Of a stretch of DNA of 64,000 nt, positions 1-12,600 are shown piece by piece. The DNA lies in NCBI GenBank assembly GCA_947247005.1, contig OX365948.1, positions 42,598,601-42,662,600 of the forward strand, in the 5' to 3' direction. This DNA is from Spisula solida (taxonomy: Eukaryota > Mollusca > Bivalvia > Venerida > Mactridae). Under the pieces are notes generated by a model. The model did not search any database. It was not told the origin of the DNA and was given only the letters and a program-made list of their open reading frames with translations. How positions within the stretch are numbered: the stretch's first letter is position 1; every line of letters starts with the position of its first letter. The translations under genes and the position numbers were made by a program.

Positions 1-1119
1 TCTAAAATTAGATGGGCACAAAAGTGATAATTTTAATATTAATCGATCTATTTATCAATAAAAATAAATTAGGTCTATTAGAAACAACTATAAAGTCAAA
101 GGATTCCAAATGGTTAGGACTATTGTGCTAACTGGGCTACCTTGGATTTATCTGACAAACGTTTTAATTTGTGTTTTATACGTCATTAATACTTCTCATT
201 TTAATCATAACACCCCCAAAAAACGCGATATGCACACATTTTCATGACTGAAACCTCGTAATGATTCAGGTAGGACATACCACGTGGTACGTGACGTAAT
301 GTTTGATTAACACCACAAGAGGAAATCTGTAAGAATACTGTCCAGTTTGGATAATGTGAGAGCGACGTTTTATTTTATGCCTACAGAAACTCTAACAACC
401 ATTGCCTGAACAGAAAAGTGCTTAGTTTCGCATTAAATTTAAATACATATATGTCTGGATAAATCTTTATAATTGGTTGAACACCGTAATAGTGGACTCG
501 ACCACTGCGTCACTCTATCTATTACTATCCTATTTGGAGAGTACTTACGGTTGTTTTGAGTTGACAGACTTCCCTTTGCGATGTTAACCTAAAATTACGT
601 CACATACTACGTTACGTGTTACGTCACAATGATTATTATGCTTGGAGCAACGAGTATACACAATGACGAGTCTTACAAAAATACAAACGACCTTACAGTA
701 GGGAAGATAAACGGTACATGGTGGGATTACAAACATTAGTCATTCACTGATTTGTACTAAAATCCAAGTTATCCGAATCCAAACTTTCATATCGCTAATT
801 CTTTCCCCATTGGTTGAACGGTGGTCACACCTTGAAGTCATGTGATCGCTGGAAATGTTTAAAGTCACGTCTACACGAGATCGTTCCTTAATCCGTACAT
901 GCTATCTGAAATATTGAAGAGATTTGATGAAATCTATATCATCCATTGCCATGGGAACATACGACATAAATAGAATAAATCAGTATATCGGTATGCAAAA
1001 TATCATATGTCATTTTTATAAAACAAATGTCCAGAAAGAAGAACACCGCCATGGTAAAAGGTAATATTAAGCCAGACAGGGACTGCAGCACTCAACTTAA
1101 CCAGCCGAGAACACAATTT
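1..1119. other. Intergenic sequence downstream of Kv2
   Basis: No coding frame is recognised. 541-632 resembles part of an interspersed repeat also seen at 14780-14992 and 29270-29500, sharing TACTTACGGTTGTTTT and ATTACGTCACATA. Confidence 0.5.
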
Positions 1120-1340
1120 TTTTAACGAATTTGATGATAATCTAGGCATTGGTCAGGTTCGATTCCCGGTCGGGGCAGTTCATATTCTTTCATGAAATTT
1201 GACAACACTGTCAAGACGTTAGAGAAGTTGCTGGTTCCCTGTGGCGGGCAAGCTGGTATTGGGTACAATGCAGTTCATCTAGACTGGTTAACTGAATAGG
1301 GCGCCGTATAAATTGGTAAGAAACGACGTTAAATCCAAAT
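1120..1340 (+). mobile_element. tRNA-derived SINE (partial head)
   Basis: A good pol III B box, GGTTCGATTCC, lies at 1156-1166, followed by CGGTCGGGGCA. The body has TTGCTGGTTCCCTGTGGCGG and a 3' end resembling molluscan SINE tails (ACGACGTTAAATCC). The A box is not clear, so the 5' boundary is approximate. The mariner element begins in the A-rich tail, and sequence after the mariner (AACATACAAAAG) looks like the continuation of that tail. Confidence 0.6.
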
Positions 1341-1648
1341 ACGAGGGTTGTTCAAATTGGAATGCAAGTGATGCTATATCTTTCTTGTATCGATGATTTT
1401 TTTAAAATAGTAAACTGAATATCAAAGATCATTGTATTAGATTTACATTGATACCTCAAATTTTAAAATCCATTCAGCGTAGTTGTAACAACAGGTCGAT
1501 TACCTCTGACTACGCGTGTAAATGATTGGGAAAATGTCTCCCTTCTCTGACCAAATTCGGTCCTATTTCAGAATCGTTGTTTCTTAAAGCGGGAGCAAAT
1601 GCAATGTTTAAATTAACTTGCATGGTGAAATAGTGTAATGTAATGTCT

Positions 1649-1792
1649 GATTCATCAATTTCTTGATAGTTTAATTTTTTTTATTTGGAAATGCACATCA
1701 TGTACGACATCCAAATACAAGATTCATCAATTTCTTGATAGTTTAATTTTTTTTATTTGGAAATGCACATCATGTACGACATCCAAATACAA
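1649..1792 (+). repeat. 72-bp exact tandem duplication inside the mariner element
   Basis: 1649-1720 and 1721-1792 appear identical base for base, including an eight-T run. The duplication lies near the start of the transposase remnant. Identity implies it is recent relative to the decay of the element around it. Confidence 0.95.
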
Positions 1793-2613
1793 CAAGAAAA
1801 AGGATTGCAAACATCAAATAATGTTGGAAACTGGTAGAAGATTTACTGTTAGGCAAGTAGTTCAATGTGTTGTCACATCATTAGGAGCTATTCATACAAT
1901 TATCAAGCATATTACAAAAAATGAGGTAGATAAGTGCAGTTTGATACCCCTATCTGCTTTGAGACGCCAGCACACATGCCCATGTAAACTGTAAAAAAAT
2001 AGTTGAAACCATTTTCTTAATAAAACAGTCGACCGTTTGCAAATTTAGTGACCATAAACGAGACGTGGGTTCATTTTGTCACCAATGCGACATATTCATA
2101 AACAAATATGGGCCGACAAAGACAGCACAAAAGTTTGCATTGCAAAACGTAGCATGGGGTGCCAGTAGAAATGTACACCCATTTTCTATATAAATCAAGT
2201 TTCTACCATTCGATTTGATGTATCAAATGGACTTATGTAAATGCCAAGTTTAACGAAGGCTAATTCCTTCAGAAATGGAAGAAATACTCCGACAATCGCG
2301 GGCCAGCCACAGGTTTGAAGGATGTCATGAGCCTCCACATGCAGCAGCTATTCACGCGATTTTCTGTGAAGCATAAAGATTCTTGAGCTTTCCGACCATC
2401 ATAATTGACAAGCATTGTCCCTTGTGACCTTTATTTGTTTCCACGACTCTTAAAATGCATTGTCGGAAAAAATATAAAGATCGCCAAGACCTCTGTTTGG
2501 CTTTTGTCCAGTATATGCACAGTGCAACTGGGAATGACAACAAAATGCATTTTAAAAATGGATTATCTGATTGAAACTTGGAGATGAATACTGCAAGGGG
2601 ATCGAAGGGTTGT

Positions 2614-2619
2614 TTTATT
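2614..2619 (-). terminator. Candidate polyadenylation hexamer for Kv2
   Basis: On the minus strand an AATAAA lies about 100 nt after the stop codon. It is the first canonical hexamer downstream. It falls inside the mariner-like element at 1342-2678, so if used it would be transposon-supplied. Another AATAAA occurs further on, at about 2433-2428. Use cannot be judged from sequence alone. Confidence 0.35.
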
Positions 2620-2719
2620 AAGATCTATCAATGATACATTTTATGGGCTTAGTTGCAGTCCAATTTGAACACCCCTTGTAAACATACAAAAGAACTTACG
2701 ACTTATACATTACCTAATG

Positions 2720-3627
2720 TTACCCACTGGCTCCGGGTGATGGTATGGTAGGGGGTGTATCACATGATGGGGTTCTCTGCATACGTTGCATTAATTGTTC
2801 TAAAGGAATGATAGTATTATTGGATCTATTGCTATATTCACCCACACAATCCAGGAAACTTGCATCAAAATTCGAATCACTGTTTTCTCTTTGTTGCCTA
2901 TGGTCACTACATCCTTCTGGTGAAAATTGTGAGGAAGCTGGAGATAACGGGGAAACATGGAAACCGTTGCTGGGATCATGATCCTCAGATGGAGTGTTCT
3001 CGTGAGACAACGAGAGGCAATAGCTCTCGTCATTCTCAAGATTGTCAGAAGGACTTGTGTCCGTTTGCCAAGTAAGAATCCCATGTATGTCAGAATTCTG
3101 CCAAATGTTTGCTTTTCCAGTATTAAAAGCACTCAAAGCCACGCTATCACTAAACAGAATTTCATCCTCTGATTTATCAAATGTATTTAACTGACTGTCG
3201 TCGGTATAGGAGTCCGATGACTGTTGTTTCTTTGGTGGTAGTTGAGCTAGATTTGACCAATGCATATTATTATCTATATTACCCGTTTTTAGTTCCTTCT
3301 CTATAATATTATTGTTCCTTGCAATCGTCGGCGTTATAGACTGATCAGCAGTGTGGTTAAGATTATCATTAAGCGTTTTAATGTCAGCTTGGACGTCGTT
3401 ATTACAACTGTCTATCGACTTATTATCTGCTTTGTTGACCATATGAAGCATATTGCGTTGATTTGAGACTAGAAGGTTATCTGACTCTTCGCGGCTTGGT
3501 ATCTCCTTCTTAAGGATCGACTTCCGTTTATTTGGAGGAACGTCCAGTAGGGAAGGCGTGGAACGACGTAATAACGAATCATGGGAGTCTAATAGGTAGT
3601 GGGTTATGTCAGAAAATTCTCCGGATG
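2720..3627 (-). CDS. Shab: Kv2/Shab exon 4: C-terminal end and stop
   Basis: The acceptor is TTGTTTCATTTTTAG (ends 3628). Phase 1 joins G from exon 3 to CA, giving GCA (Ala). Upstream of the internal Met at 3451 the frame stays open back to the acceptor and reads [30 protein letters not shown] and KRKSILKKE, so the exon is about 58 codons longer than an ATG-initiated reading would give. It adds 301 residues and ends SPGASG followed by TAA at 2722-2720. There is an acidic segment ([11 protein letters not shown]) and Pro/Ser-rich stretches ([16 protein letters not shown]). I cannot identify the chordate clustering motif of Kv2.1 here. Confidence 0.88.
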
Positions 3628-6600
3628 CTAAAAATGAAACAAGTAGTATAAATGTTTAAAACAAGAGTAGAACAATAAATGGTCATAGAACGTAGAGTAA
3701 ATGGAATTGTAACATACTAAAACTTATACTAAAGTAATGCATTATAATTTAGTTTTGACATGTATGATAATAAATTATATCATTATGATTAATTGCGACA
3801 CATGATTTCTGATAATATTTCTATCGCCTCGAGGATATGAGGGTATGAGGGGACTCCAGGTTTCTATAATAATAAATTAAAATAATAAATTCGATGGGTT
3901 GGCGGAAAACTATTGTAACTCCCTATGTTTTATATTGGAGTTACAATAGTTTTCCGCCAACCCATCGTATTGTTTCACCGCTGGTATAACTATAGAACAA
4001 ACATTAACAAAGTGACCCACGATTGGCTTTACTTGAAATCAAAGTATGCTACAACATGATAGAAAGTGACGGTGGTCACATATAAGAATCGACTGTTACA
4101 CACATGTGAGTCGTACCATGTTGTATGAAAGAGTAGATGCGTATAAGATTTTAGTGACATTTTAATCGCAGTGGAAAGTCCTTACATATATATACATGAC
4201 ACTGTATATATATGTGCTATGAAACAGGACGTACACTGGTTGAGACTATCTGCAAGTTCTCCGGAACATTGGATAGTGACATCGATATAATAGCAACACT
4301 TAAATAATCATGTGTTCCAGTCTAAGTAGATTATATTGGTGAACACACTTGAAAACATGCTTGTGTCACAGATAAAGGAAATGAAGATATTAAAGAACTG
4401 GGAGAGTTTGTAAATGAAGAGTGCCTGACAAATTAAAGACGTTTGTTGCAGTTTCTTGCACAGGAGAAGTGGCAAAAATCGTATAATAGAATTCGTTCAA
4501 ACTTTGTATATAAACATAGTATCCTGTTCATACAAAATTAATCACATGTCACGGAACTTGTTCATAAGTTATGTGCCTTTGAATACGTATGATTAGGAGT
4601 AGATTCGTATTTTGTTCCCAAAATTTTGCCCATACCTCACAAGAAACTGCCGCGAAGGCCTTTCAGAAGGAACAGAAACGTTTAGACTTATATCTGGACA
4701 AAATGTACTGTCTTACAAAGATGTACAGTCTAGCTTTAGAACATAATTACATGTTTGAAAATGGTTGCACCTTTCCAACGGTGAAATGAAGTTGGTTTCA
4801 TGTTGTATTAAATATTGTTCAGTGCAGTTATCGTTACTCATTGGTAGAGGTTAGAAACCACCAACTAAATATGCTCTTTAGTTCAATATAAAGTTACAAT
4901 GATAGGCCCCAATTTTTTACATCTTTTAGTCTATGGCCAGCAGGAAGACATACTAGTATATCATTTTAAAGAAGTACCTTAGAGCTTCAAAATAATACAA
5001 TAACAAAGGGGGATCATGTATCTTCTAAGAAATATTTTGTCCATCATACATGGTCTACCTATTTGTACACATGTCAGGACTGTTTCAATCCGGGTTTTAC
5101 CCTATTCTACTTTCACTTTGGTATCAATGTAAGAATACAAAACTATTCCAGATTTCCAGTTTCACTACATAACATGCATATTTTAAAATGCATTTAAACT
5201 CAATTTCATCACTCCAGTGCACACTAGTCAAGAAATACCCCCATTTACAGGCAAGCCAAAGTTTTTTAAGGACTACTTGAGTATCACCATTTGGCCCGCG
5301 TAGGCATTTGGGGTTTACAAAGCTGATCATTCACATAGAACGGATTTTCTATAAGTTACCAACAATTGAACCTTTGATAACTCATGTAGAAATTCCATTT
5401 CTTTTTCTTGACTTCAAAATATTATACTGTACAATGTAATGTTACAATCAATGTTTTAGGTACTGTTGAAGGATTGCCATGTTTTGATGAAGAAAATAAT
5501 TTAACTCTAGGTGTTATAATGTAAAGTGTTCTAATTAAGTAAACAAGAGGGTCCAAAGGGCTCTAGGTCGCTCACCTGTCGTAGTAGTACATGAACACCC
5601 CTATGGTGACCCTATACATTTTCCGAATAAAATTTAAGGAAATTCAGCCTCTATTGCATTTGTTTATGATTTGACCATGTGACCTAGTTTTTGACCCCAG
5701 ATGACTTAATTAATATCAAACTTAACCTAGATTGTGTTTCATAAAGATTAAGACGAACTTATGACCTCTGGTGACTACACAGGGTTTTTCTATGATCTGA
5801 CCTATAATTTAATCAAAATATTTTCCTCCATAAATTATAACAGTACAAATACATGCTTTAAAGACAAAACATTTCCTAAACACTTAAAAAAACAAGAGGG
5901 CCATTGGCCCTAAAGCGCTAACCTGATGGCTTTTTAAGCAGTTTAGGCAGAATCAGTATATGTTATGAGATTAACTTAATATTTTATTTAAATTTTACAG
6001 TGACACACTTTGTTGCCAGATTTAAAAAAGATGAGGTAAAATTGTGACCTCTAAAGAATAAACAAGGTTTTTCTTTAATGTGACCTGGTGACCGAGTTCT
6101 TTACTCCAATTAACCTAATTTCAAACATTGTGACCAAGTGTCATAAAGATTAGGTAAAACTTGTGATCTTTAGAGTGTTAACAAGGGTTTTTAATGTGAC
6201 CCAGTGACCTAGTTTTTGACCCCAGATGGCCAAGTTGCGAACTTGACCTTGATTTTATAAATACACACATTGTGACCAAGTTTCATTAAGATTAAGTCAA
6301 AATGTTTGCACTGGAGTGTTAACAGGGTTTTTTCTTAGATGTGACATGGTGACCTAGTTTTTGACCTAAGATGACCTGATTTAGAACTTAACCAAGATTT
6401 TACAGATACACACATTGTGATCAAGTTTCATAAATATTGGACAAAACGTGACATCTAGAGTGTAAACAATGTTTTTCTTTGATGTGACCTAGTGACCTTG
6501 TTTTTTACCTCAAATGACCCAGTTACGAACTTGACCTATATTTCGTAGAGACAAACATAAAGATTAGATAAAAATTGTGTTAACATGGTTTTTCTTCAAT

Positions 6601-9600
6601 GTGACCAGGTGACCTAGTTTTTTACCCCAGATGATACAGTTGCTATCTTAACCTAGATTTAATAGAAACATACATTATGACCAAGTTTCATTAAGATTAT
6701 ATAAAAAATGTGACCTCTAGAGTGTTTACAAGGTTTTTATTTGATGTGACCTAGTGATCGAGTTTATGACCCCTGATGGCCAAAATTACGAACTTGACCT
6801 AGATTACATAGAGACATACTTAGAGACATAGAGACAATCCTAAAGACTTAAAAAAAGATTATGGTCCCAGTGGGATTTGAACCCACGACCCTCAGGAATA
6901 TGTCAATTGACATTGTGACCTTGTTTTTGACCTCAGATTACCCAATATCGAACTTGACCTAGATTTTGTTGAGATGATCATTGTGACCAAGTTTCATAAA
7001 GATTAGAGCAAAAGTGTGACCTCTAGAGAGGACACAACCAAATTGTTGACGGACGACCGACGGACGAAGAGTGATCACAAAAGCTCACGCTGTTACTTTG
7101 TGACAGGAGAGCTAACAAAAATGCACAAATAGTTGTTCTAAAAGAAAGGATACATAGCAATCATAGGGGAAGAATAAATGCGCTATCGGAACCAATTATA
7201 CATCTTCAAGCAATGTGTAGTTTGACAGAATTGGTCTGAGATATTTAGCATATTCCGTGACTTGCATTCGTAACTCAGTGGATAGTAATTTCCATACAAT
7301 AAACATTACCACAACATAAAATGGTAACCTACGAGGTGTTAGACGAAGCTTAACACATCTCCGGTAAATTATGTCAAACTATTATGCTACAGTGTACTGT
7401 TTTATCAAGACACGCAAATCTTAAACTTACGTTCGAATTTGAATACCATATCCATGAAAAACCTGATACAACTACAAATAGTTGGCGGGTAAGTTTCCTA
7501 CGAGTTTATTGTCTGAATTAGTATTACTATTGCAGATCCATTTACCACAATTTGAAGTTGTCAAAGACATACAGTAAAACCTCGTTATCTCGAGGACCCA
7601 TCGGGACAAGCCAAATGCTCGAGTTAAGCCAGGTGCTCGAAATATCCGAAGTCAATGATGAATTGTTGTTATGACTAATTGTAGCTGTGTTTATAACGAA
7701 AATGAGTTTGAAATTTGCTTGAATTAGGCCGGTTGCTCGAATAATCGCTGCTCGTATTACCGAGGTTTTACTGAATAAAGAATTCAAATTCGGACGAAGT
7801 TCAAGATTCCAAATTGAGAACAGCACCCATCAAGTATTTAGAGTTACTGAAAACAACATGATATACGAGCGTAGGTCAAATCTCATCAAAATAAAGATTG
7901 TTCAAGAAAAAGGTAATACTCTTTGTAATATACACATTGCTCAGGAAAGAGACAACGAGAATAGTTTTAAAGGTGTATGAACTAACACAATTTGAGGATA
8001 CTCGTGAGTGAAATCTATCTAAAATGTTTGAGTACAGTATGTGGAAACATACAACCAGGAGGGTAAATTGCTGGTGTGACCACATTGAGCGTAGCACAAA
8101 GGGAACATTCCAGTAAATAAGTAAAAGGTCAAGGTAAAATTTTAAGACAATAGTAATTGAAATGTAGTAGATCTAGTTTTGTTGGTTAGTTTAAAGTGAA
8201 GGGCACAATAAAAGCAAAACTATTGAAAAGCGAACAATAAGCATACGATAGGTGAACAGTTTTTAACTTAATGGGTATCAACGTTGTTTTAAATGCTGAA
8301 ATTATGAATCCGCTGATGCAAAACATTCTGTTAAATGAGTAAAAGACGTAAAGTCGAAAAAATGGGTTAACTCAGAAAAAAACTTAAAGTCGGAACATTC
8401 TGTTAACTCAGTAAAAGACACAAAACACAACTTAGTCTGCTTGAGTGGACACACTTGAACAATCTCAATTATGATGGAAATGTATACTCGATTCAATGCT
8501 AGTTACTGGTCAGTTTGTAAATGATTAAGCTACCGAGGAGAACACAGCTTTCGAACAAGGCATACAAACCAAAACACAATAGCAGTGAAGGCATGAGACA
8601 ATTGATAGCACTATGTGACCAGTTACTTATGATCGAAGACTAAATTCAAGAATAATTGCAGGTCAAATTCAATATTTCAGCAAATAATAGACAATAGCAC
8701 GGTCACACCAATAATCTAACGACCTGCTTTTAGCTCGTGTATTGATAATATATCGGCATGATCCTCAGTTCAGCAAAAATCTTTCATCTGCAAAAGAACG
8801 AAAACTTGTAGAATCAAGTAACGATGCCACGTGTGTAAAACGTTCGTCATGTGAGAGGGCGTCTGTGACATAGTAGAGTTGTGCAGATACTACTGTTCTC
8901 TTGTTCCTATGGCTTAAGCTAAAGTGCTAGTTTTTATAGGAAAACACATATCATTTAAAATATATACACACAACAAATCACACAGGGTATTGACCGCTTC
9001 GTAGACCCCCCTCCGAAAATTGTCTTAATGTAGAAAAGATGCAACTTATTTTATAGAAGGGGAGCCGGCGGATTTTAATTTAGAAATATAGTTTAGATTC
9101 GCAAAGTATTCCACTTAACAAACTATATGTGATTTATACGTATATAAATTAAATTTGAAACCAATGGCCACACTCATTGTAAAATTGAGTCGACACTCAA
9201 TTTTAGAAACAGACAAATAACACAGAAAATCCACTCAGACTCGCTCAAATTTTATCAGTAATCTGTGAACATCTCTTTCTTTCACCACAACTCGATTGTC
9301 GTGTATGAAATTAACGAACGCTACCAGCTGGGGCACTGTGACATTAAACACTCATGTGCAAGACTATTGATTTTCTAAAGCTTTGGATCTCCTTGTATAT
9401 AGACACATTAGCAAGTCGTAAGACGTAGTGGTGGCGAACAACAAATATTAGCGACTGTAATAATGATTTATACGAGCGATGGAACCCATGATGTGTTAGG
9501 AGTTTATATTGCTGCTGTACAAATCAATTCCCGGGGAACAAGTAAAAGATAAGGGTTGTCACACCCGCCCACGCGTTTTATGGAGTTTTAGGTTTCTCTT

Positions 9601-12600
9601 GAAAGCAAAAACATGTAGAATATTTAAATGAGTATACTATAATGACATAAAGTCTACAATACATTTAGTATCAAAACCAGCTCTTCCAATTACCAAGCTT
9701 GCCTCATGGGTAGCATTAAAAGTCTGAAGAAACTTCAAGCCTTAAACCTCTAACATGTTAATAACTTAGTAAAGTAGATGCCATAATGAAAACTGGTTAG
9801 TATAACGGATATTAATACAATGAAAACATTACACATTTCAGCATCCAAAACACAAATGCGAATAAAATGCTTAACCGGTGTTCCAAAAGGGTTTAACTAT
9901 TTTTTGGTTTGTTAGTTCTAGCAAGGAATTTTTCATTTCTATAACACAACAGTGAAGCTTGAAAAATGGAACCACGAGTGCTTATTTCTAGAATACTAGT
10001 ACGGTTCCTTGAAACAAGTCTGTCTGTTTAAAACAATCTTGATATGACTGAAAACATGCGAGAAAGGAATGATTAGTTGGAAGAATTAGTCACGGAAAGG
10101 TCCATACCTGATTTAGGATTAACTATGAGGTGGTAATTTGCAAGCTTTCGGCCAGTTGACGGACTTCCATGCAGTTTACTGGCAAGAGACACAGCCTTCT
10201 GGAATTTCAATTTTGGTTTCGGAATAACTTGCATATCATGAATATTGTCAGTGGAAGAAAATGTTCGTTCCATTACATCACCGAAATGAAGATGTCGTTC
10301 ATGTGAGGTTTCAGACCGGTGTCTTTTTAAGCTCCCTCCATGCGCCCGCTCTATCGCTTGAACATCAAGTACTTGAGCGTGGTCGTTACCATGATAACGA
10401 CTTTCACCCTGCAACGGAGGCTGAGAATTAAAGCGTTGCCATTTTCCTCTCTTGTTATACTCCATATTGTGAATAATTTGGTCGGAAAATACAGCGTCGG
10501 AGTCACAATCATCTTGTTTACTTTGACCAGAACCACAATTATTTCTGGAAGCACTTTTTGTATTCGAACTGGTGGAAATATTTGATGGCAAACTGGTATA
10601 ACTTTGAGAATCTCCAAGCGGATTAACATAAATATTTTTTCTAAATGGAGTGTCTTTATATGAACTGTATGAATCATGTTGTCCCGGGGTCGTGGGTGGA
10701 TGAGTCATGCATGATGTGTACGTTTCATTACTACTCGTTGCGCTATTTTGTCGTGCAAGTGTCCTCAATTCAATGCAGGGTTTCTCCGACACGTTCAGCG
10801 GCATGTCACATGATGTGGGACGACCCTGTGATTATACATATAGCAAAGGAGCTAATTCTTTATACAAAAACATGCGTACTGTATTTTTTTCTAGTATTAT
10901 TGCATATATCACTTCATAGGTCGGACAGTAATGTGCTTGGGTCACTAAAGTAGTCTAATATGAAAATCTCAACGTAAATTATCTCACATGGTTTACACGC
11001 ATTTGAAAGGTGAGCAAGTAGTCATAACGCCCCTTCCTGATTCACCTGGAATTGAAAAAGGCGTAGTGCATTACTTTTTAGACGGCCCTCGTTTAGTGGC
11101 CATTGAATGAAATGTACACCAAAGATTGTTTTCAGCAAAGAAAATACTTCAAATTATGTGAATGTTGTGAAGGTGAATTTTGAATGGCAATCCAGTAAAA
11201 ACAAGAAAGGACATCTTATAAACTGAGGCATTTCTTATCCGGACGTATTCGATCAATCGGATCCGTATAGTTTGAAGAATTTGTTTATCAGATCTGCCCT
11301 TAAAACTAGTGTTTTCGTATTTAAGGGCCAATATCTCATTTACAGGAAATGTTCCCATATCTCAAAAGGAACTGTCGCGAACACCCTTACGTTTGTATGC
11401 TTGTTTATGTAGGCAATTTAAACACACTTAATGAACTGAAATATTAGATCAGTTAATTATAGCTCTTTTGAAACAAAACCAGTTACTCGCATGTCTTCGA
11501 GTATCGATACAATTCATTGAGTGTTCCTCATAATTGAAACATTTTTGGGAATGTTTTGAATTAATTATTTTTCCCGTCTGTCTTAGTTTCCCTTATCGTA
11601 ATTTGAAATATATTATTGACCCTTATCATACTGATTTTGGCAACATATTCCCTCTACTTACTTAACATAGTATTCCAAAACCCCTTAAAAGAGATGCGTT
11701 TAAATTGCGAGTAACTCCCCGAGAACGAGCACTAGTCACTACCACATTGTGTTCAAGAATGGGACTTGGGCTGCAGTGAACAATGCTCGCAATAGTGAAA
11801 GCTTTTTAGCTTAAAGCTCGATCCCTTACTCTAGCATAAACATGCTGAACTATTACATTATATTTGTTCAATAAAATATGATTTGAATGAATCAAAGTAA
11901 AAACGATCCGGTTATAACGGTACGGATAAGAAAGGCCTCAATATCAGCCCCAGCGCGACTTCATCATCATCATCAAAATTCGAATTTATTTAAATCTGAC
12001 ACCAACAAATATAGTATTCGGACGATTTTTCGTTTAAGTAATTAACACTAAACTTACAACCTTTTGTAGATTATCCGAATCAGGAAATGCCGCGTGTTAA
12101 GGTGATGTCGGGTTGGGGCAAATATTATGTAAAACAAGCACAATGCAATTCGAGTATAAAAATGCTAATTTCAATGCAAAATTATAGTAAGTGAAACTAG
12201 ATCTATATCTATTTTGCAAAAATGTTAAATGTTAATAATTATATCAGTATTAAAATTAATGCGTGAAATCATCAGTATATAAATTTTGTGAGATAAAATA
12301 TAAGAATATAAGAATGAGTATAATAGTATAACGCATGCGGAAGTTTTACATTTATGAATATCTAAACTTGTTTACTACGCAAGCACCCAATACATGCTAT
12401 ATACGCTCTACATGAAGCCATATTTACCTGTATATTCGCATTTAGTTCGGGTTGTGATGACGTCATCCGGCATAACGAGTCCTCATCTGCATCCATCAAG
12501 TTGGTGGCGCTAGGGTTAGACAGACCCGGTAAGCTCTTTGAGTCACAACTCTCGTTGCCTGTTACACTTCGAGTACCATCGTTGTTTACTTTCATCACAC

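Larger units (their letters stand above)
1342..2678 (+). mobile_element. Decayed mariner-like element (about 1.34 kb) with both terminal inverted repeats
   Basis: The left end is TA + CGAGGGTTGTTCAAATTGG (from 1342). The right end, on the minus strand, is TA + CAAGGGGTGTTCAAATTGG (from 2678). The two ends match at most of about 28 positions and both abut a TA dinucleotide (1340-1341, 2679-2680), as expected for Tc1/mariner. The plus strand holds a broken transposase spread over several frames. It includes a segment starting LETGRRFTVRQVVQ (about 1825), HEPPHAAAIHAIF (about 2330) and DLYLFPRLLKCIVGKN (about 2425); the last matches the region around the third catalytic acidic residue of mariner transposases. 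Stops and frameshifts make it inactive. The length is normal for mariner. Confidence 0.85.
3628..10107 (-). other. Kv2 intron 3 (6480 bp)
   Basis: The donor is GTATGG (10107-10102) and the acceptor is TTTCATTTTTAG (3639-3628), phase 1. It contains a perfect 31-bp inverted repeat (3892-3967), TGACC-type repeat copies (5542-7115), a pogo-like MITE (7572-7773) and a short 36-bp tandem repeat (8325-8430). I see nothing else in 3968-5541, 7116-7571 or 8431-10107. Confidence 0.9.

Noticed and set aside
6859..6899. Functional tRNA gene
   Set aside because: Only the T-arm and acceptor strand are present; D and anticodon arms are absent.
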